In this document: positions 35,897 through 45,021 of the stretch, piece by piece
Layout of the letters: each line of letters begins with the position of its first letter
Position numbering within the stretch: the stretch's first letter is position 1
Assembly: GCF_017873435.1 (NCBI RefSeq)
Contig: NZ_JAGGKG010000006.1
Span: forward strand, 62,001-126,000
DNA: 64,000 nucleotides
Direction: 5' to 3'
From: Paenibacillus turicensis
GTDB lineage: Bacteria; Bacillota; Bacilli; Paenibacillales; Paenibacillaceae
The notes under the pieces: generated by a model
Database searches by the model: none
What the model saw: only the letters and a program-made list of their open reading frames with translations
Told to the model about the DNA's origin: nothing
Translations under genes and position numbers: made by a program

Positions 35897-37486
35897 TTAT
35901 CTGCTTATCACAGCTCCGAAAGTCGGCTGAGTATGGATTCCCCTATCTGGGTTTTCTTTCAGGAATTTTGAAATATCAGTACTAGTTCCTGCGTTAGAAA
36001 ACGAGCCAGATATGATTGAATACCAATTACCGTCTATCTCAACGTACACCTGAGCATGATTTGGACTGGAGCCAATCATCGTGTTATAGCCCATCGCGTC
36101 AAATACTGCTGAAAACACCTGACTGTCAGAATCGCAATCTGTCATGCGAGGGGAACGTGCAAGGGCGTCGTAAGCGGATCTCGGAGAGCCATCTTTAGGG
36201 TCTGGTACCCCTCGTAATAAGTCATAGGCTATCGAAGCTATTGTGTCGACCTTTACGATCTCTTCTTTACTGACTCCAGCCTTTATTAAATCGCCAATTG
36301 AATTCTCTGCAGCATACAAGCCACGATTTCGGTCGGATCGATCCGATTTATCGCCTGACCATCTAGCTCCATCGAGGTATTCGTAATAGTACTTCTGATA
36401 TACACCTCCAAAACCAGATTCGTCATAACCTTTTATCGCATTCTCAACAATTTTCATTACTTGATCGTACTCACTCTGGTTTCGACTAGCGTATGTGTGT
36501 TTACCGTGCTTTACAGAAATACCGTCAACTGCCTGTTGCTTACCCGAATCAGATGCTTTTGCACTTTCAATATAAGCTGTCATTGTTTTCGAGTCCCATT
36601 TAACTTCTCCCCCAAGGGCTTCGCTAACAAAGCGAAGTGGAACCATTGTCGCTCCATTAATGACTTCACCTTTAGCTGACAGTTGTACTGCTTTACCATT
36701 AACATAAGCTGTTGATTGCCCAATCGTGAGTTTAATGGTCGTGTTTCCTTTAGTTGCTGTAGCTGTTTGAGTTGGCTGATCCCATTTTACTTCCGCTTTT
36801 AACGCTTCAAATACCCCTCTCAAGGGAACAAGAGTATTTCCATTCTTTACGATTGCTGACTGCGGGAAGTTTTGCTTAACACCATCGATGTAGACTGTTA
36901 CCTCGTCCTTGACTGTTGAAGCGATCTTTACCTCGTTCTTTTGACCAACTGGCGCTAAATTAACATTATTCCGGTTGGACTTCATTCCAAGCATTTCCTG
37001 CATTCGATACAATCTTTCAGGAGCATCATTCTCGCGAAGGGTAGACAATCCATCAGCTCCATGAGCCGTAAACACTTTTTCAGTTTCGGCAAGAGCAGTT
37101 TTCAGAGGGCTTCTCAACTCCCCTTTGCCCTTGAAAATATTCCCTTCAAATAACCTGTCCTCAATCAAGGTTAATTGATCCATGATCTTGGTCAATCTCT
37201 CTATCGTCCATCCCTCTTCCTTAATCGCTTTAACCGCCATGTTGAGATTGGCTATTAATGTCGCCTCATCTTCGAAATTGACTTGGACTTGTTGCGCGGC
37301 GATGGTTGGAGGGATGGAGGGAGTCGGTGCTGCAAGAGCCGAAATCCCCCCTGAAGCTATACCAGCAAGAAATGCTGCGCTTATTATCATACCTTTGATG
37401 ACAAAACTGAAAGTCCGTTTAGAGCTGCCCTTAGTGTATACGGTCGATGAGTAGATCTTGGTATCCTCATTTACATAAGGTGGCAT
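35897..37486 (-). CDS. Membrane-anchored transglutaminase-like protein with copper-amine-oxidase-N-like units
   Basis: About 529 residues from the ATG at 37486, with AAAGGAGG 7-8 bases upstream; the frame upstream of it lacks a site. One helix near the start (VIKGMIISAAFLAGIASGGI) acts as signal or anchor. Two PF07833-like units lie about 195-312 (NTLVPLRGVFEALKAEVKW, TMVPLRFVSEALGGEVKW). The last 150 residues contain MTDCDSDSQVFSAVFDAMGY, NHAQVYVEIDGNWYSI: the Cys-His-Asp arrangement of transglutaminase-like cysteine proteases. These enzymes cleave or cross-link proteins. It lies next to the giant surface protein and may process or attach surface proteins (inference). Confidence 0.8.
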   Translation of the reverse strand: MPPYVNEDTKIYSSTVYTKGSSKRTFSFVIKGMIISAAFLAGIASGGISALAAPTPSIPPTIAAQQVQVNFEDEATLIANLNMAVKAIKEEGWTIERLTKIMDQLTLIEDRLFEGNIFKGKGELRSPLKTALAETEKVFTAHGADGLSTLRENDAPERLYRMQEMLGMKSNRNNVNLAPVGQKNEVKIASTVKDEVTVYIDGVKQNFPQSAIVKNGNTLVPLRGVFEALKAEVKWDQPTQTATATKGNTTIKLTIGQSTAYVNGKAVQLSAKGEVINGATMVPLRFVSEALGGEVKWDSKTMTAYIESAKASDSGKQQAVDGISVKHGKHTYASRNQSEYDQVMKIVENAIKGYDESGFGGVYQKYYYEYLDGARWSGDKSDRSDRNRGLYAAENSIGDLIKAGVSKEEIVKVDTIASIAYDLLRGVPDPKDGSPRSAYDALARSPRMTDCDSDSQVFSAVFDAMGYNTMIGSSPNHAQVYVEIDGNWYSIISGSFSNAGTSTDISKFLKENPDRGIHTQPTFGAVISR

Positions 37487-37662
37487 TGGTCGTTCCTCCT
37501 TTACGTTTGGTTTTTCCTTTACATGTACTATAAATTTGCTTGGAGAACTTGTCCTGAAATTCAGTGAATTTTCAATAGCATAAATTGAACAATCATCCAT
37601 AAGCTCATGTACCGATTAGCTAAGTCAATTTTATTCGACAAGGTCATACTGCCAGTTCAAGG

Positions 37663-40600
37663 TCAGCGTCTAGTTCGCTTTGTCCCTTGGCGATATCTTG
37701 GGTCCTGAGTTTGCTGTTGCTGTTGCCATTGCCACTGACTTTGCCTTTGTTGTTGAATTGGCATTTTCCCTTGAAGGTGTTTTGGTACTTGAGTTTGTTT
37801 ATGTCCTTGGCGATTTCTTAGTTCCTGATAGGCTTTATAACCTGCAAGACCTGCGAAAACGATCCCCCAAGGACCGAGTAAACTCGCTGCCAACGTTACC
37901 CCTTTAAAGGCTAGTGTCCATCCTACCGCACTTCCCATGACTCTTACCGGCTTTGAATCCCAAACACGTTCCATGTGAGAGGACGAAACCACATTTACCC
38001 CAAGACCGAATGCATTTCTCAACTTTTCCGTTAACGTGAATCCGCCGCGACCACGATTGTCATACTCCTTAGCCGTCTCCTCATCTGCAATTAACTCTCC
38101 ACCGATATACAGCTCACTGAGATAACGGAAACGATCGAATAGCTTGAACCATGACTTTCTCTGACTCCAACCAATTTCGCGTCTCACACGACCCTCTGCA
38201 AGCCGGGCATTATCAATTCGAAGACAAACTAAATTTTTGAACCTAAAGATGTTTTTGAAATGGAATAGCTCTACGACATTTCCCTTCTCAACTTGAACTC
38301 TTATTGCATAAGGCATAGATTTCAATACTTCTTGTGAGAACCTCGGTCTAAATGCAACATCGTTGATGATAAGACCATTACCAGTGACTTCAAAGCTTTC
38401 AATCCTTTTCAAATCTCCAACCATTTGCTTAATCTGCTTCATAAGCATATCCGACATCATTCTGAATGCCGTCATAGATGAGATCGGATTGAGGTTCTCC
38501 CGATTCTCAACTTTGAATACTTCAAATGGATTTACCTCGGGATCAATCTGAGCATCATATGTTGCTGAAAAAGCATTTTGTTCTCTTGGTGGGATGTATG
38601 GGTCATGGACTACGGGATTAAGATTTACACGTCGAGCATTCTTCGATTGCAAGACGTTGTCTGGTTCTTCTCGTCTTTCGGGTAAAATCGTCCTACTATA
38701 TGTTTTCTCGAGTGGGCGATTCTGCTCAACTACGTTGGACGTGGTTGGGCTCTTTTTAACAAAATCGGCTTCATACACATTCAATGCATCATCAAGTACG
38801 TCCGATGTGTCATTGTTATTTCCGCTCAATACACGTTCGGTGTAATATTCAAATTCCTTTTGTGAGATAACCCCTAAATTACGAAGGGTTACATACACAA
38901 TGTTATTGGGCTTACCTAATGTAACTTCAAATGCATCAAAATAACCTTCAGCTAAAGCTAATCTTACGATTTTGTCCAATTCTTGCATGCCGCTAAGTGA
39001 AGAATTTAAGTCTCTGATTGCGTCCAGACGTTCATCCTTCGAAACAAACAAACTCTTAACCAAATCCGTTTTCCCTTTCGGTCCCGCGTAAAATACCCCC
39101 TGGCTCAGGATTGGACTCGGATTATCGAGGGTACCATGCTTCTTCTCATAGCCTTGAACCGCTTGATTCTGAGTGACCCCGAAATACTCATAGCGCTCGT
39201 CTGCCATCTTGCCGAAGATATTGTAGTTATAGTTGCTTCGCTCATCACTGGCGATTAGCGTCTTACTCGGATCTTGACCACCTAATAACCAGTGGAAGCC
39301 GCTTGTTCTGGTCAACCTTGCTAAAATCAATCCTTTGTAAACACTCTGCGGAATTGCAGGATCACCTTTGATGCTTGCATAAAGAGAATTCAGCTCATCG
39401 ACCAAAAAGAAGATGCGCGGAAGCCTTGTGATTCCCTTGTAATTGTGATTGCCTTTATTAAACTCGATAATGTCAGAACAGCCTGTCTCCTTGAGAATAA
39501 CCTGAATCGTTTGATAAACCACTCTGGCAAAAAGGATACCCCCGATATAAGCATTGACCTTAAAGGGAATATTCTCGACTACTCTTTCCCCTCGCTTGAT
39601 GTCGCCCCATTTCAATTCTGCAGAGTTAAGGACTTCTCCATCAAAACCGTAAAACGGTACTCCTAAGCTGTTAAACACCTTCCTCCAAATCGGAACCCAT
39701 TCTTCCTTTTGGTCGATCAAAACCACAGCGCCGTTACCTTCAACCCCCTGTAAGGCAACTGATTGCACCAATAAGCTGTCATACATTGCGGTCTTACCTG
39801 AACCGGCTCCTCCACCTACAATACCGCTCACATTGTATTTTCCTGAACAGTCAAATCGTTCGGCTTTCAAAGCTCCTGGCATGACGCCGACAACGATCTT
39901 CTCACCTAAAGACAAATCATCGAATGAAGCAAAGGCGTTCTGTTCGCCCTGACAAGCTCTAATGTAATCCCGCAAAGACCAATTTGCGTTTCGGAATGCC
40001 AGTAAGTCCTTGGATAAAACCATTTCGATACAATCGTAGGCTGCCGTAACTTTCCTCGTTGAGCCTAAGTTACAGACTCTCGGTTGTTTCATTAAGGAAC
40101 TGGAGTAGACGGTTCCCGCTGAAGGATTCATGTTGCTGAATAATAACGGGATAGCGTCCAATTCGCTGGACTTTCTCGAGAAATCAAAATTGGTGACTCC
40201 TACTGGTAGCTTTATCAGAACTGTAAATGAAATATCGTCTTCTTTGATGAATACTCGGAACATCAAATCTTCGTCCAGAGTGTACGTTGCTGCGTTCCAG
40301 ATATCGACTCCTTTTGGATTAACTCCTTTGGACTCCAAAAGGGATTGATTGACCATGTACACTTTATCCTTGAAGCCAAGACTACTTACTGGTGACTCAG
40401 AATAGAACAGCTTGATTAAGCCAATCAGAGTGTCATGAATACCCGTCTTCCCGGCTACTGACGTCTTATTATCTTTTGGGAAGAAACCTTTTGCCGCAAG
40501 CTCTTTGATATAGGTTTGCTTATCCTGTGTTGGCTCAGTAGCTATTTCAGAAACAACCGATGAGTTTCCTGTTCCGACAGTGTTCAAGGCTTTCAATACC

Positions 40601-41157
40601 CCAAGCAAATCTGAAATGACTTCAAAATCACCCTTCTCTACGGAGCGGCGCTCTACTGCAACTGATCTTACAAAGTCGGTGATCGGAAAGACTTCGTTTT
40701 CAAAATAAACCGTAGAGTCACAAACTTGTTGGGTAACTCCTTGAAACTGCTTCGTATCGATTGACTTCGCCTTTACTTTATTCTCGATTGCGTTCCAAAC
40801 AACTAATGACATTGCAACTGTAAGAAGCTCCTGTAAATATGGACGATTCTTTGAATGATCTACATTGTCCACTAACTTAGCCAAAGTCGGATATAGCTCA
40901 CATACCAATGCTTTGTACTTGCCATCTTCATTGCTGAAAGAAAGGATTATATCGTTGTTCAAATCTTTCTTCAAGGCTAGTGGCAGTAATGCCCTTTCCA
41001 TTAGAAGGTGTCGCAATTGACTTGAATCAAGTCCAGTTAGAGTTGCAAAGTCCTGTGCCATTGCCGCTAGAGCGTTCAAGCTTATCTCGGTAGGCGCGGC
41101 GGCATCTTCATCATCCATGTCCATAAGATACTCCTCGATCCATTCTGGTTCACTCAA
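37663..41157 (-). CDS. FtsK/TcpA-like DNA translocase, candidate coupling protein
   Basis: 1,164 residues from a TTG at 41157 with GGAGGG 6-7 bases upstream. The first 400 residues are a large N-terminal region. The P-loop (GGGAGSGKTAMYDSL) is near residue 447, AVVLIDQKEEW follows, then Walker B (IFFLVDELNSLY) near 587. ILARLTRTSGFHWLLGGQDP matches the FtsK/HerA 'Arg-finger and TQ' segment. The C-terminal third has an unfamiliar domain, a hydrophobic stretch (TLAASLLGPWGIVFAGLAGY, near 1110) and a Gln/Arg-rich tail. Family members pump DNA; in Gram-positive elements they couple DNA to the transfer channel. Walker A and B are intact. No relaxase is visible, so single- or double-stranded transfer cannot be decided. 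Homology to VirB4 is less likely. Confidence 0.8.
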   Translation of the reverse strand: MSEPEWIEEYLMDMDDEDAAAPTEISLNALAAMAQDFATLTGLDSSQLRHLLMERALLPLALKKDLNNDIILSFSNEDGKYKALVCELYPTLAKLVDNVDHSKNRPYLQELLTVAMSLVVWNAIENKVKAKSIDTKQFQGVTQQVCDSTVYFENEVFPITDFVRSVAVERRSVEKGDFEVISDLLGVLKALNTVGTGNSSVVSEIATEPTQDKQTYIKELAAKGFFPKDNKTSVAGKTGIHDTLIGLIKLFYSESPVSSLGFKDKVYMVNQSLLESKGVNPKGVDIWNAATYTLDEDLMFRVFIKEDDISFTVLIKLPVGVTNFDFSRKSSELDAIPLLFSNMNPSAGTVYSSSLMKQPRVCNLGSTRKVTAAYDCIEMVLSKDLLAFRNANWSLRDYIRACQGEQNAFASFDDLSLGEKIVVGVMPGALKAERFDCSGKYNVSGIVGGGAGSGKTAMYDSLLVQSVALQGVEGNGAVVLIDQKEEWVPIWRKVFNSLGVPFYGFDGEVLNSAELKWGDIKRGERVVENIPFKVNAYIGGILFARVVYQTIQVILKETGCSDIIEFNKGNHNYKGITRLPRIFFLVDELNSLYASIKGDPAIPQSVYKGLILARLTRTSGFHWLLGGQDPSKTLIASDERSNYNYNIFGKMADERYEYFGVTQNQAVQGYEKKHGTLDNPSPILSQGVFYAGPKGKTDLVKSLFVSKDERLDAIRDLNSSLSGMQELDKIVRLALAEGYFDAFEVTLGKPNNIVYVTLRNLGVISQKEFEYYTERVLSGNNNDTSDVLDDALNVYEADFVKKSPTTSNVVEQNRPLEKTYSRTILPERREEPDNVLQSKNARRVNLNPVVHDPYIPPREQNAFSATYDAQIDPEVNPFEVFKVENRENLNPISSMTAFRMMSDMLMKQIKQMVGDLKRIESFEVTGNGLIINDVAFRPRFSQEVLKSMPYAIRVQVEKGNVVELFHFKNIFRFKNLVCLRIDNARLAEGRVRREIGWSQRKSWFKLFDRFRYLSELYIGGELIADEETAKEYDNRGRGGFTLTEKLRNAFGLGVNVVSSSHMERVWDSKPVRVMGSAVGWTLAFKGVTLAASLLGPWGIVFAGLAGYKAYQELRNRQGHKQTQVPKHLQGKMPIQQQRQSQWQWQQQQQTQDPRYRQGTKRTRR

Positions 41158-41307
41158 CTGTATCCCTCCGTTCTTTTAGTTTGCATTGTTTAAAAATTGT
41201 TCTTACTTAATATGTTTTTGGTTGACTTTCAGGTGTTGAAGTATCGAGAATTTTCATGTCCCTAAAAATTCTTTTTGAAGAAATAATCACTCGCAGTATG
41301 TTAAGTG

Positions 41308-41352
41308 CAAAAAAAATCAAGACAGCTTGAGGATTTAAGCTGCCTTGATTGT
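41308..41352 (-). terminator. Strong Rho-independent terminator
   Basis: ATCAAGACAGCTT (41316-41328) pairs with AAGCTGCCTTGAT (41337-41349) with one mismatch, followed by eight T on the minus strand. It ends the 41358 gene. Confidence 0.85.
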
Positions 41353-41357
41353 GTATT

Positions 41358-41798
41358 TCAATTTTCACTTTTCTGGAGTTCACCATATTTCATTATTACT
41401 TCTTGCTTTCTTTTGTAATGATCCATACCCCATATATCCCTGCATATAAAACCAAATCGACTTTCAGATGAATACCCTATTGGCTCTAGGAATTCAAGTG
41501 CCTTTACAGTTCCGCTATTGATTGACTTACGTTTGACCATATTCATTAAAATGTCAGCGACACTAAGATCAGAAGGTTTGATCTCAGAAAGATCATCATC
41601 TCGAAAGGTAATTTGCTTTTTGCCTAAAAGTGAAACTCTCTCATTCTGATGCCTCCAGTGAAATGTATCAATTATTTCTACATAAGGGTTGAACCAAATT
41701 AATAATCCTGTTCCTTTAGGAAAGAAAGCGATACCCTCTTCCTCCATATGTGTATAAATGATTTCTCCTTGGCTCCAGTAGCCCGTAATATTTGTCAC
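41358..41798 (-). CDS. Hypothetical soluble protein
   Basis: About 146 residues from a GTG at 41798, with GGAGG 10 bases upstream; an ATG three codons earlier is only 2 bases from the site. Mixed charge with aromatic patches (IAFFPKGTGLLIWFNPYVEI, RFGFICRDIWGMDHY); the middle has DDLSEIKPSDLSVADILMNM. No family recognised. Flanked on both sides by strong terminators, so it is a separate cargo gene. Confidence 0.6.
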   Translation of the reverse strand: MTNITGYWSQGEIIYTHMEEEGIAFFPKGTGLLIWFNPYVEIIDTFHWRHQNERVSLLGKKQITFRDDDLSEIKPSDLSVADILMNMVKRKSINSGTVKALEFLEPIGYSSESRFGFICRDIWGMDHYKRKQEVIMKYGELQKSEN

Positions 41799-41887
41799 AA
41801 TTCTCATTCCTCCAAATTACGTCCGGTTATCGTTTTTAATACATTAGCTTGAATGAGGTCGATTTGAAAAGAAAAACCTTAAATAAA

Positions 41888-41928
41888 AAAAAAGCAAAGC
41901 CCCACACTTAGTGTGAAGCCTTGCCAGT
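41888..41928 (-). terminator. Very strong terminator or RNA hairpin
   Basis: A 15-bp stem (GCAAAGCCCCACACTT with AGTGTGAAGCCTTGC, one mismatch and one wobble) with nine T on the minus strand. It lies between 42045 and 41358. Confidence 0.8.
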
Positions 41929-42044
41929 GATGTAGAAGGGAGTCACCCTACGAATTCCTCGATACATTCTGCAGATCTTTATTAACGTTACCCACTTTCG
42001 AAGGATGGTAAAAAGCCATCGAAAATACCTATAATATTAGACAT

Positions 42045-42455
42045 TCACCCTAATCCTACTCTTGCTTCTTCAATCCGCTTATCGTAACAGTCATCGCATA
42101 ATGTTGTCCAGTAATGCACTCTCCGCTGAATGCTACTCTCAATACCACATCCCTCGCATATCTTTACCGAAATCTCTTGATACTTAACTATCAGTTCATT
42201 GACTTCGGGAAGTGCATCGTGAATATAAACTCTCAACTCTCCGAATTTTTGTTTGATTTGCCCAACAGTTAGTTTGATCTTGATTCCATTATTTTTATAG
42301 ACTTCTTCTATTTCAGTGAACATGTCCCAGAGGATTTGATACCAGCCGTCCCCACATTCAAAAGTATATTGTGTCCAAGGACTCATGGTGTCAGATTTGT
42401 CTGGTATCGACCAAGGGAAGCGAGTGAACAACTTTTCTTTTAGCTCGAGCTTCAT
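42045..42455 (-). CDS. Phage-type hypothetical protein with C-terminal zinc site
   Basis: 136 residues; the ATG has AAGGACGGTGA upstream. Pattern: RFPWSIPD, GDGWYQILWDMFTEIEE, IKQKFGELRVYI, then CEGCG, and CDDC at the end. The layout (a GDGW motif, KFGxLR, and a late Cys4 site with a 'TLCDDC' motif) is a common phage/element-borne family of unknown role. The first 95 residues match the 104-residue protein at 30265. It is the rightmost gene of the accessory block, about 320 bases from maf. Confidence 0.7.
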   Translation of the reverse strand: MKLELKEKLFTRFPWSIPDKSDTMSPWTQYTFECGDGWYQILWDMFTEIEEVYKNNGIKIKLTVGQIKQKFGELRVYIHDALPEVNELIVKYQEISVKICEGCGIESSIQRRVHYWTTLCDDCYDKRIEEARVGLG

Positions 42456-42735
42456 TGGAAATCACCGTCCTTCTGATGTTCTCTTAAACGCGTTAGTTCA
42501 GTTTCAACATAAGGTCGCATTTCGTGGTCGACCAACCCCCACGCCATAAAATATAAGTATTGTAAAGTTGTTGTGTATTCTAGCGTACTTGTTTAAATCG
42601 TACAAGTGTATCCAAATCCGAATTTCAAATTCTCTACAAAATAAAACACAGCTTATGGATTTCTCCTTTAGCTTTTTAAATGTGCTAACATTTTGTCCTT
42701 CAGATGAAACCCAAGTATATAAGGTCGAATACCAC
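42456..42735. other. Probable junction between accessory region and chromosome
   Basis: About 280 bases without a convincing gene. It lies between the last phage-type cargo gene and the maf terminator. No tRNA, direct repeat or integrase site could be recognised, since the other end of the element is outside the window. The boundary should lie here. Confidence 0.4.
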
Positions 42736-42767
42736 GAAAAAGGTGCTAAAAATTTTAGCACCTTCCG
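42736..42767 (-). terminator. Terminator of maf
   Basis: AAGGTGCTAAA (42740-42750) and TTTAGCACCTT (42754-42764) are perfect 11-bp arms followed by TTTTTCG on the minus strand. Confidence 0.85.
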
Positions 42768-42778
42768 TTAGAAAAACT

Positions 42779-43570
42779 CTATTTTTCTTGAAATGGACTA
42801 ATACCAAATTTCAGGAGCATTTGGTACAACAGGTTTAAGGGTAGCCCCATTATACTGAAAAAATCACCCTCAATTTTTTCAATAAAAACAGCGCCCAACC
42901 CCTGTGCCCCGTAACTTCCTGCCTTATCGAGTGGCTCACCAGTTTTTACATAAGCTTCGATTTCCGCGTCACTCATAGGTCTAAACGTTACTTTACTGAC
43001 AGTATGTCCCACAATTACCTCTGGCTGTCCGCTTGGCGACTGAGATAATACACGATACTGACCAATGTCTCCAAGGTGCATTGTGGTGTCATAGCCCCCA
43101 GCCTTATCCAGCCCTTCTTTACTGCTAGCATAAGCTTGAATTTCTGATTCAGACAAAGACTTCATCGTAACGGTTGTGACACAATGAGCGATATGCTTTT
43201 CACCAGTAGATCCATCTAGACACGTAACTCCAGTCCATACTTGGTGACTTCTGCCTTGTAGTGAAGTAAGCATATTAGCTGCCTCCTCTACATCTTGAGG
43301 TTTACCTAGGATGGTGTCATCTAGAACAACAATCGTGTCACTTCCAATAATAACAGCATCGCTGTGCATTGACTCAAGTGAAGTGTACACTGATTCCGCC
43401 TTACGTGATGACAATTCATGTACAACTTGTTCTGGTGTAAAGCTTTCTGGTACTTGTTCATCAGCATGACTAGGAACTACGGTAAAGCTTAATTCTAGAC
43501 AGGACAAGAGTTGACTTCTTCTTGGAGAAGTAGAGGCAAGAATGATCGGTCTTGTATTTTTTGAGTTCAA
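42779..43570 (-). CDS. maf: Maf-like nucleoside-triphosphate pyrophosphatase with internal duplication
   Basis: 263 residues from a TTG with AAGGAG 11 bases upstream; ordinary Maf is about 190. The core motifs are present: ILASTSPRRSQLL at the start, GSDTIV with GKPQD about 76-92, and SHQVWTGV. A segment at about 129-160 (VTMKSLSESEIQAYASS, then KEGLDKAGGY) is repeated at 189-220 (VTFRPMSDAEIEAYVKT, GEPLDKAGSY), exactly 60 residues apart. The second copy is the normal one leading to YGAQGLGAVF. Maf hydrolyses modified or canonical nucleotides and affects septum formation. In Bacillus subtilis the order is spoIIB-maf-radC; radC is not here. Confidence 0.85.
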   Translation of the reverse strand: MNSKNTRPIILASTSPRRSQLLSCLELSFTVVPSHADEQVPESFTPEQVVHELSSRKAESVYTSLESMHSDAVIIGSDTIVVLDDTILGKPQDVEEAANMLTSLQGRSHQVWTGVTCLDGSTGEKHIAHCVTTVTMKSLSESEIQAYASSKEGLDKAGGYDTTMHLGDIGQYRVLSQSPSGQPEVIVGHTVSKVTFRPMSDAEIEAYVKTGEPLDKAGSYGAQGLGAVFIEKIEGDFFSIMGLPLNLLYQMLLKFGISPFQEK

Positions 43571-43724
43571 AAGATATAACGCTCCTTAAAGACAATAGTT
43601 ACACTTTCATTTTAAAAAGTTCTCGCCATATTTTTACACTTCATTATTATAAGGTTAATTGCTTATCAATACAAACACAAATAAGACAAGGGGAATCATT
43701 TCTACCCTTGTCTTATTATACCAT

Positions 43725-44918
43725 TTACTGTGTGGACGATATCATATGTTGTTCTGCCAAAATAAATTTCATCAACTCATTTTGCACTTCCCATAGTAAC
43801 GTTTTAGCTCCCTTTTTATTAAATTCGCTTATCGCCTCTACTGCACTATGAATTGACTTATCCATCACGGTGACAGCTTCAAGTTGCATACCTGCTAACT
43901 TTCCTTGAATTCCAGTAGCTGCAGTCATCCATTCCTGATGAGCGGTTTGCAATGCCTTCATCTCTGCTTCATCCAGAGCCTTAGCTTCTGCTTGCTGGAG
44001 CCGATCTGCAGATGCGGTTGATAACAGATCTACTATTGCTACACTGGACTTAATATAATTTTCTAGTGTAGCCGCTTCTCCTTGGAAAGGAACTACGGCT
44101 GCTCTAGGAAATCCAACCTCATGAATTATTAAATTAACGCCTTGTGCTTTTAATTCATTACCAAGGAGCTTTGCTTGCTCACGCTCTGAGGATACACCTG
44201 CGTATACACGCTTTTCATCGACTGTATCTCTAGCTGCCGCAATTCCCGACGCCCGCAGCTCTTCTTGGGCAAGCTGTACACCTTGTGCAGTGCTAAACAC
44301 ACCATATTGCAGGAAATAATAGGTTTTATCTGGTAGCTTAATTCCTACAGGTGGAATTGAGGTGGATGATTCTTTGGAGCCAGATGTTGTAGATGAAACT
44401 GAGGTTGCGGGATCAGATTGACTTGGAACTCCCCCCGTTGGGACAGGCATTGTAATATCTTGATTAAATACAGCTAACACTACTGCACCAAACAAAACAC
44501 CAGTCATAACAGCACCTGCAATGGACCCACTTAGCTTCCACCAATTGGTCGTGCGTTTACTTGGCGGCGTCTCGACTGGATAAATCCCCCCTCCTAAATC
44601 GACATGATCCACAAATGGGTCCCCCCAGTTGCTGGTATCTATCGGCTGGTAGGTCACCCTCTCATTTTGAGTAGAGCTACTTTCCTCATATAATTGGTCA
44701 TACACTTGATGCTGTACTTGATGAACAACTTGATCATCCACTTGTCCATGTATGTGTTCAAACTCTTGCTTTGGCTCATGATGGACTTGTTCATGCCCGA
44801 GCTCAACTCTATTTTGTAAGTTGTCCACTGGTTGAGCAGTTTGTTCTATTGATCGTATTGGTTGATCTAGTACAGGCTTTGCGGTATCAAAACGAAAGGT
44901 CATTTTTGCTTTATTCAC
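43725..44918 (-). CDS. spoIIB: SpoIIB-like SPOR-domain membrane protein
   Basis: About 397 residues from a GTG at 44918, with AAGGAG 10 bases upstream. Cytoplasmic region of about 135 residues rich in Gln, His and Asp (VHHEPKQEFEHIHGQVD), one membrane helix (IAGAVMTGVLFGAVVLAVF), a Ser/Thr linker, then a SPOR domain (YYFLQYGVFSTAQGVQLAQE, YAGVSSEREQAKLLGNEL) and a helical end. SPOR domains bind denuded glycan at septa; SpoIIB helps engulfment during sporulation. The gene-order match (folC region, spoIIB, maf) supports the name more than sequence does. Confidence 0.75.
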   Translation of the reverse strand: MNKAKMTFRFDTAKPVLDQPIRSIEQTAQPVDNLQNRVELGHEQVHHEPKQEFEHIHGQVDDQVVHQVQHQVYDQLYEESSSTQNERVTYQPIDTSNWGDPFVDHVDLGGGIYPVETPPSKRTTNWWKLSGSIAGAVMTGVLFGAVVLAVFNQDITMPVPTGGVPSQSDPATSVSSTTSGSKESSTSIPPVGIKLPDKTYYFLQYGVFSTAQGVQLAQEELRASGIAAARDTVDEKRVYAGVSSEREQAKLLGNELKAQGVNLIIHEVGFPRAAVVPFQGEAATLENYIKSSVAIVDLLSTASADRLQQAEAKALDEAEMKALQTAHQEWMTAATGIQGKLAGMQLEAVTVMDKSIHSAVEAISEFNKKGAKTLLWEVQNELMKFILAEQHMISSTQ

Positions 44919-45021
44919 CTTTTGCACGCTCCTTGTCCAAGCTTCTATTTAACCATATGAGTTAATATGCCTAGTTATGCTTAACAAGCAGGTTTGTTTT
45001 AATTATCTTTTAAATATATGG

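Noticed and set aside
1..42500. Relaxase, integrase, VirB4 or sortase gene
   Set aside because: Looked for HUH or MOB motifs, Tyr-recombinase R-H-R-Y, VirB4-type ATPase and TLxTC; none seen in the window.
42504..42761. 85-codon minus-strand gene next to maf
   Set aside because: Runs through the maf terminator hairpin and has no ribosome site.
42456..42778. tRNA gene or attachment repeat at the junction
   Set aside because: No cloverleaf or duplicated sequence could be found; the other end is not in the window.
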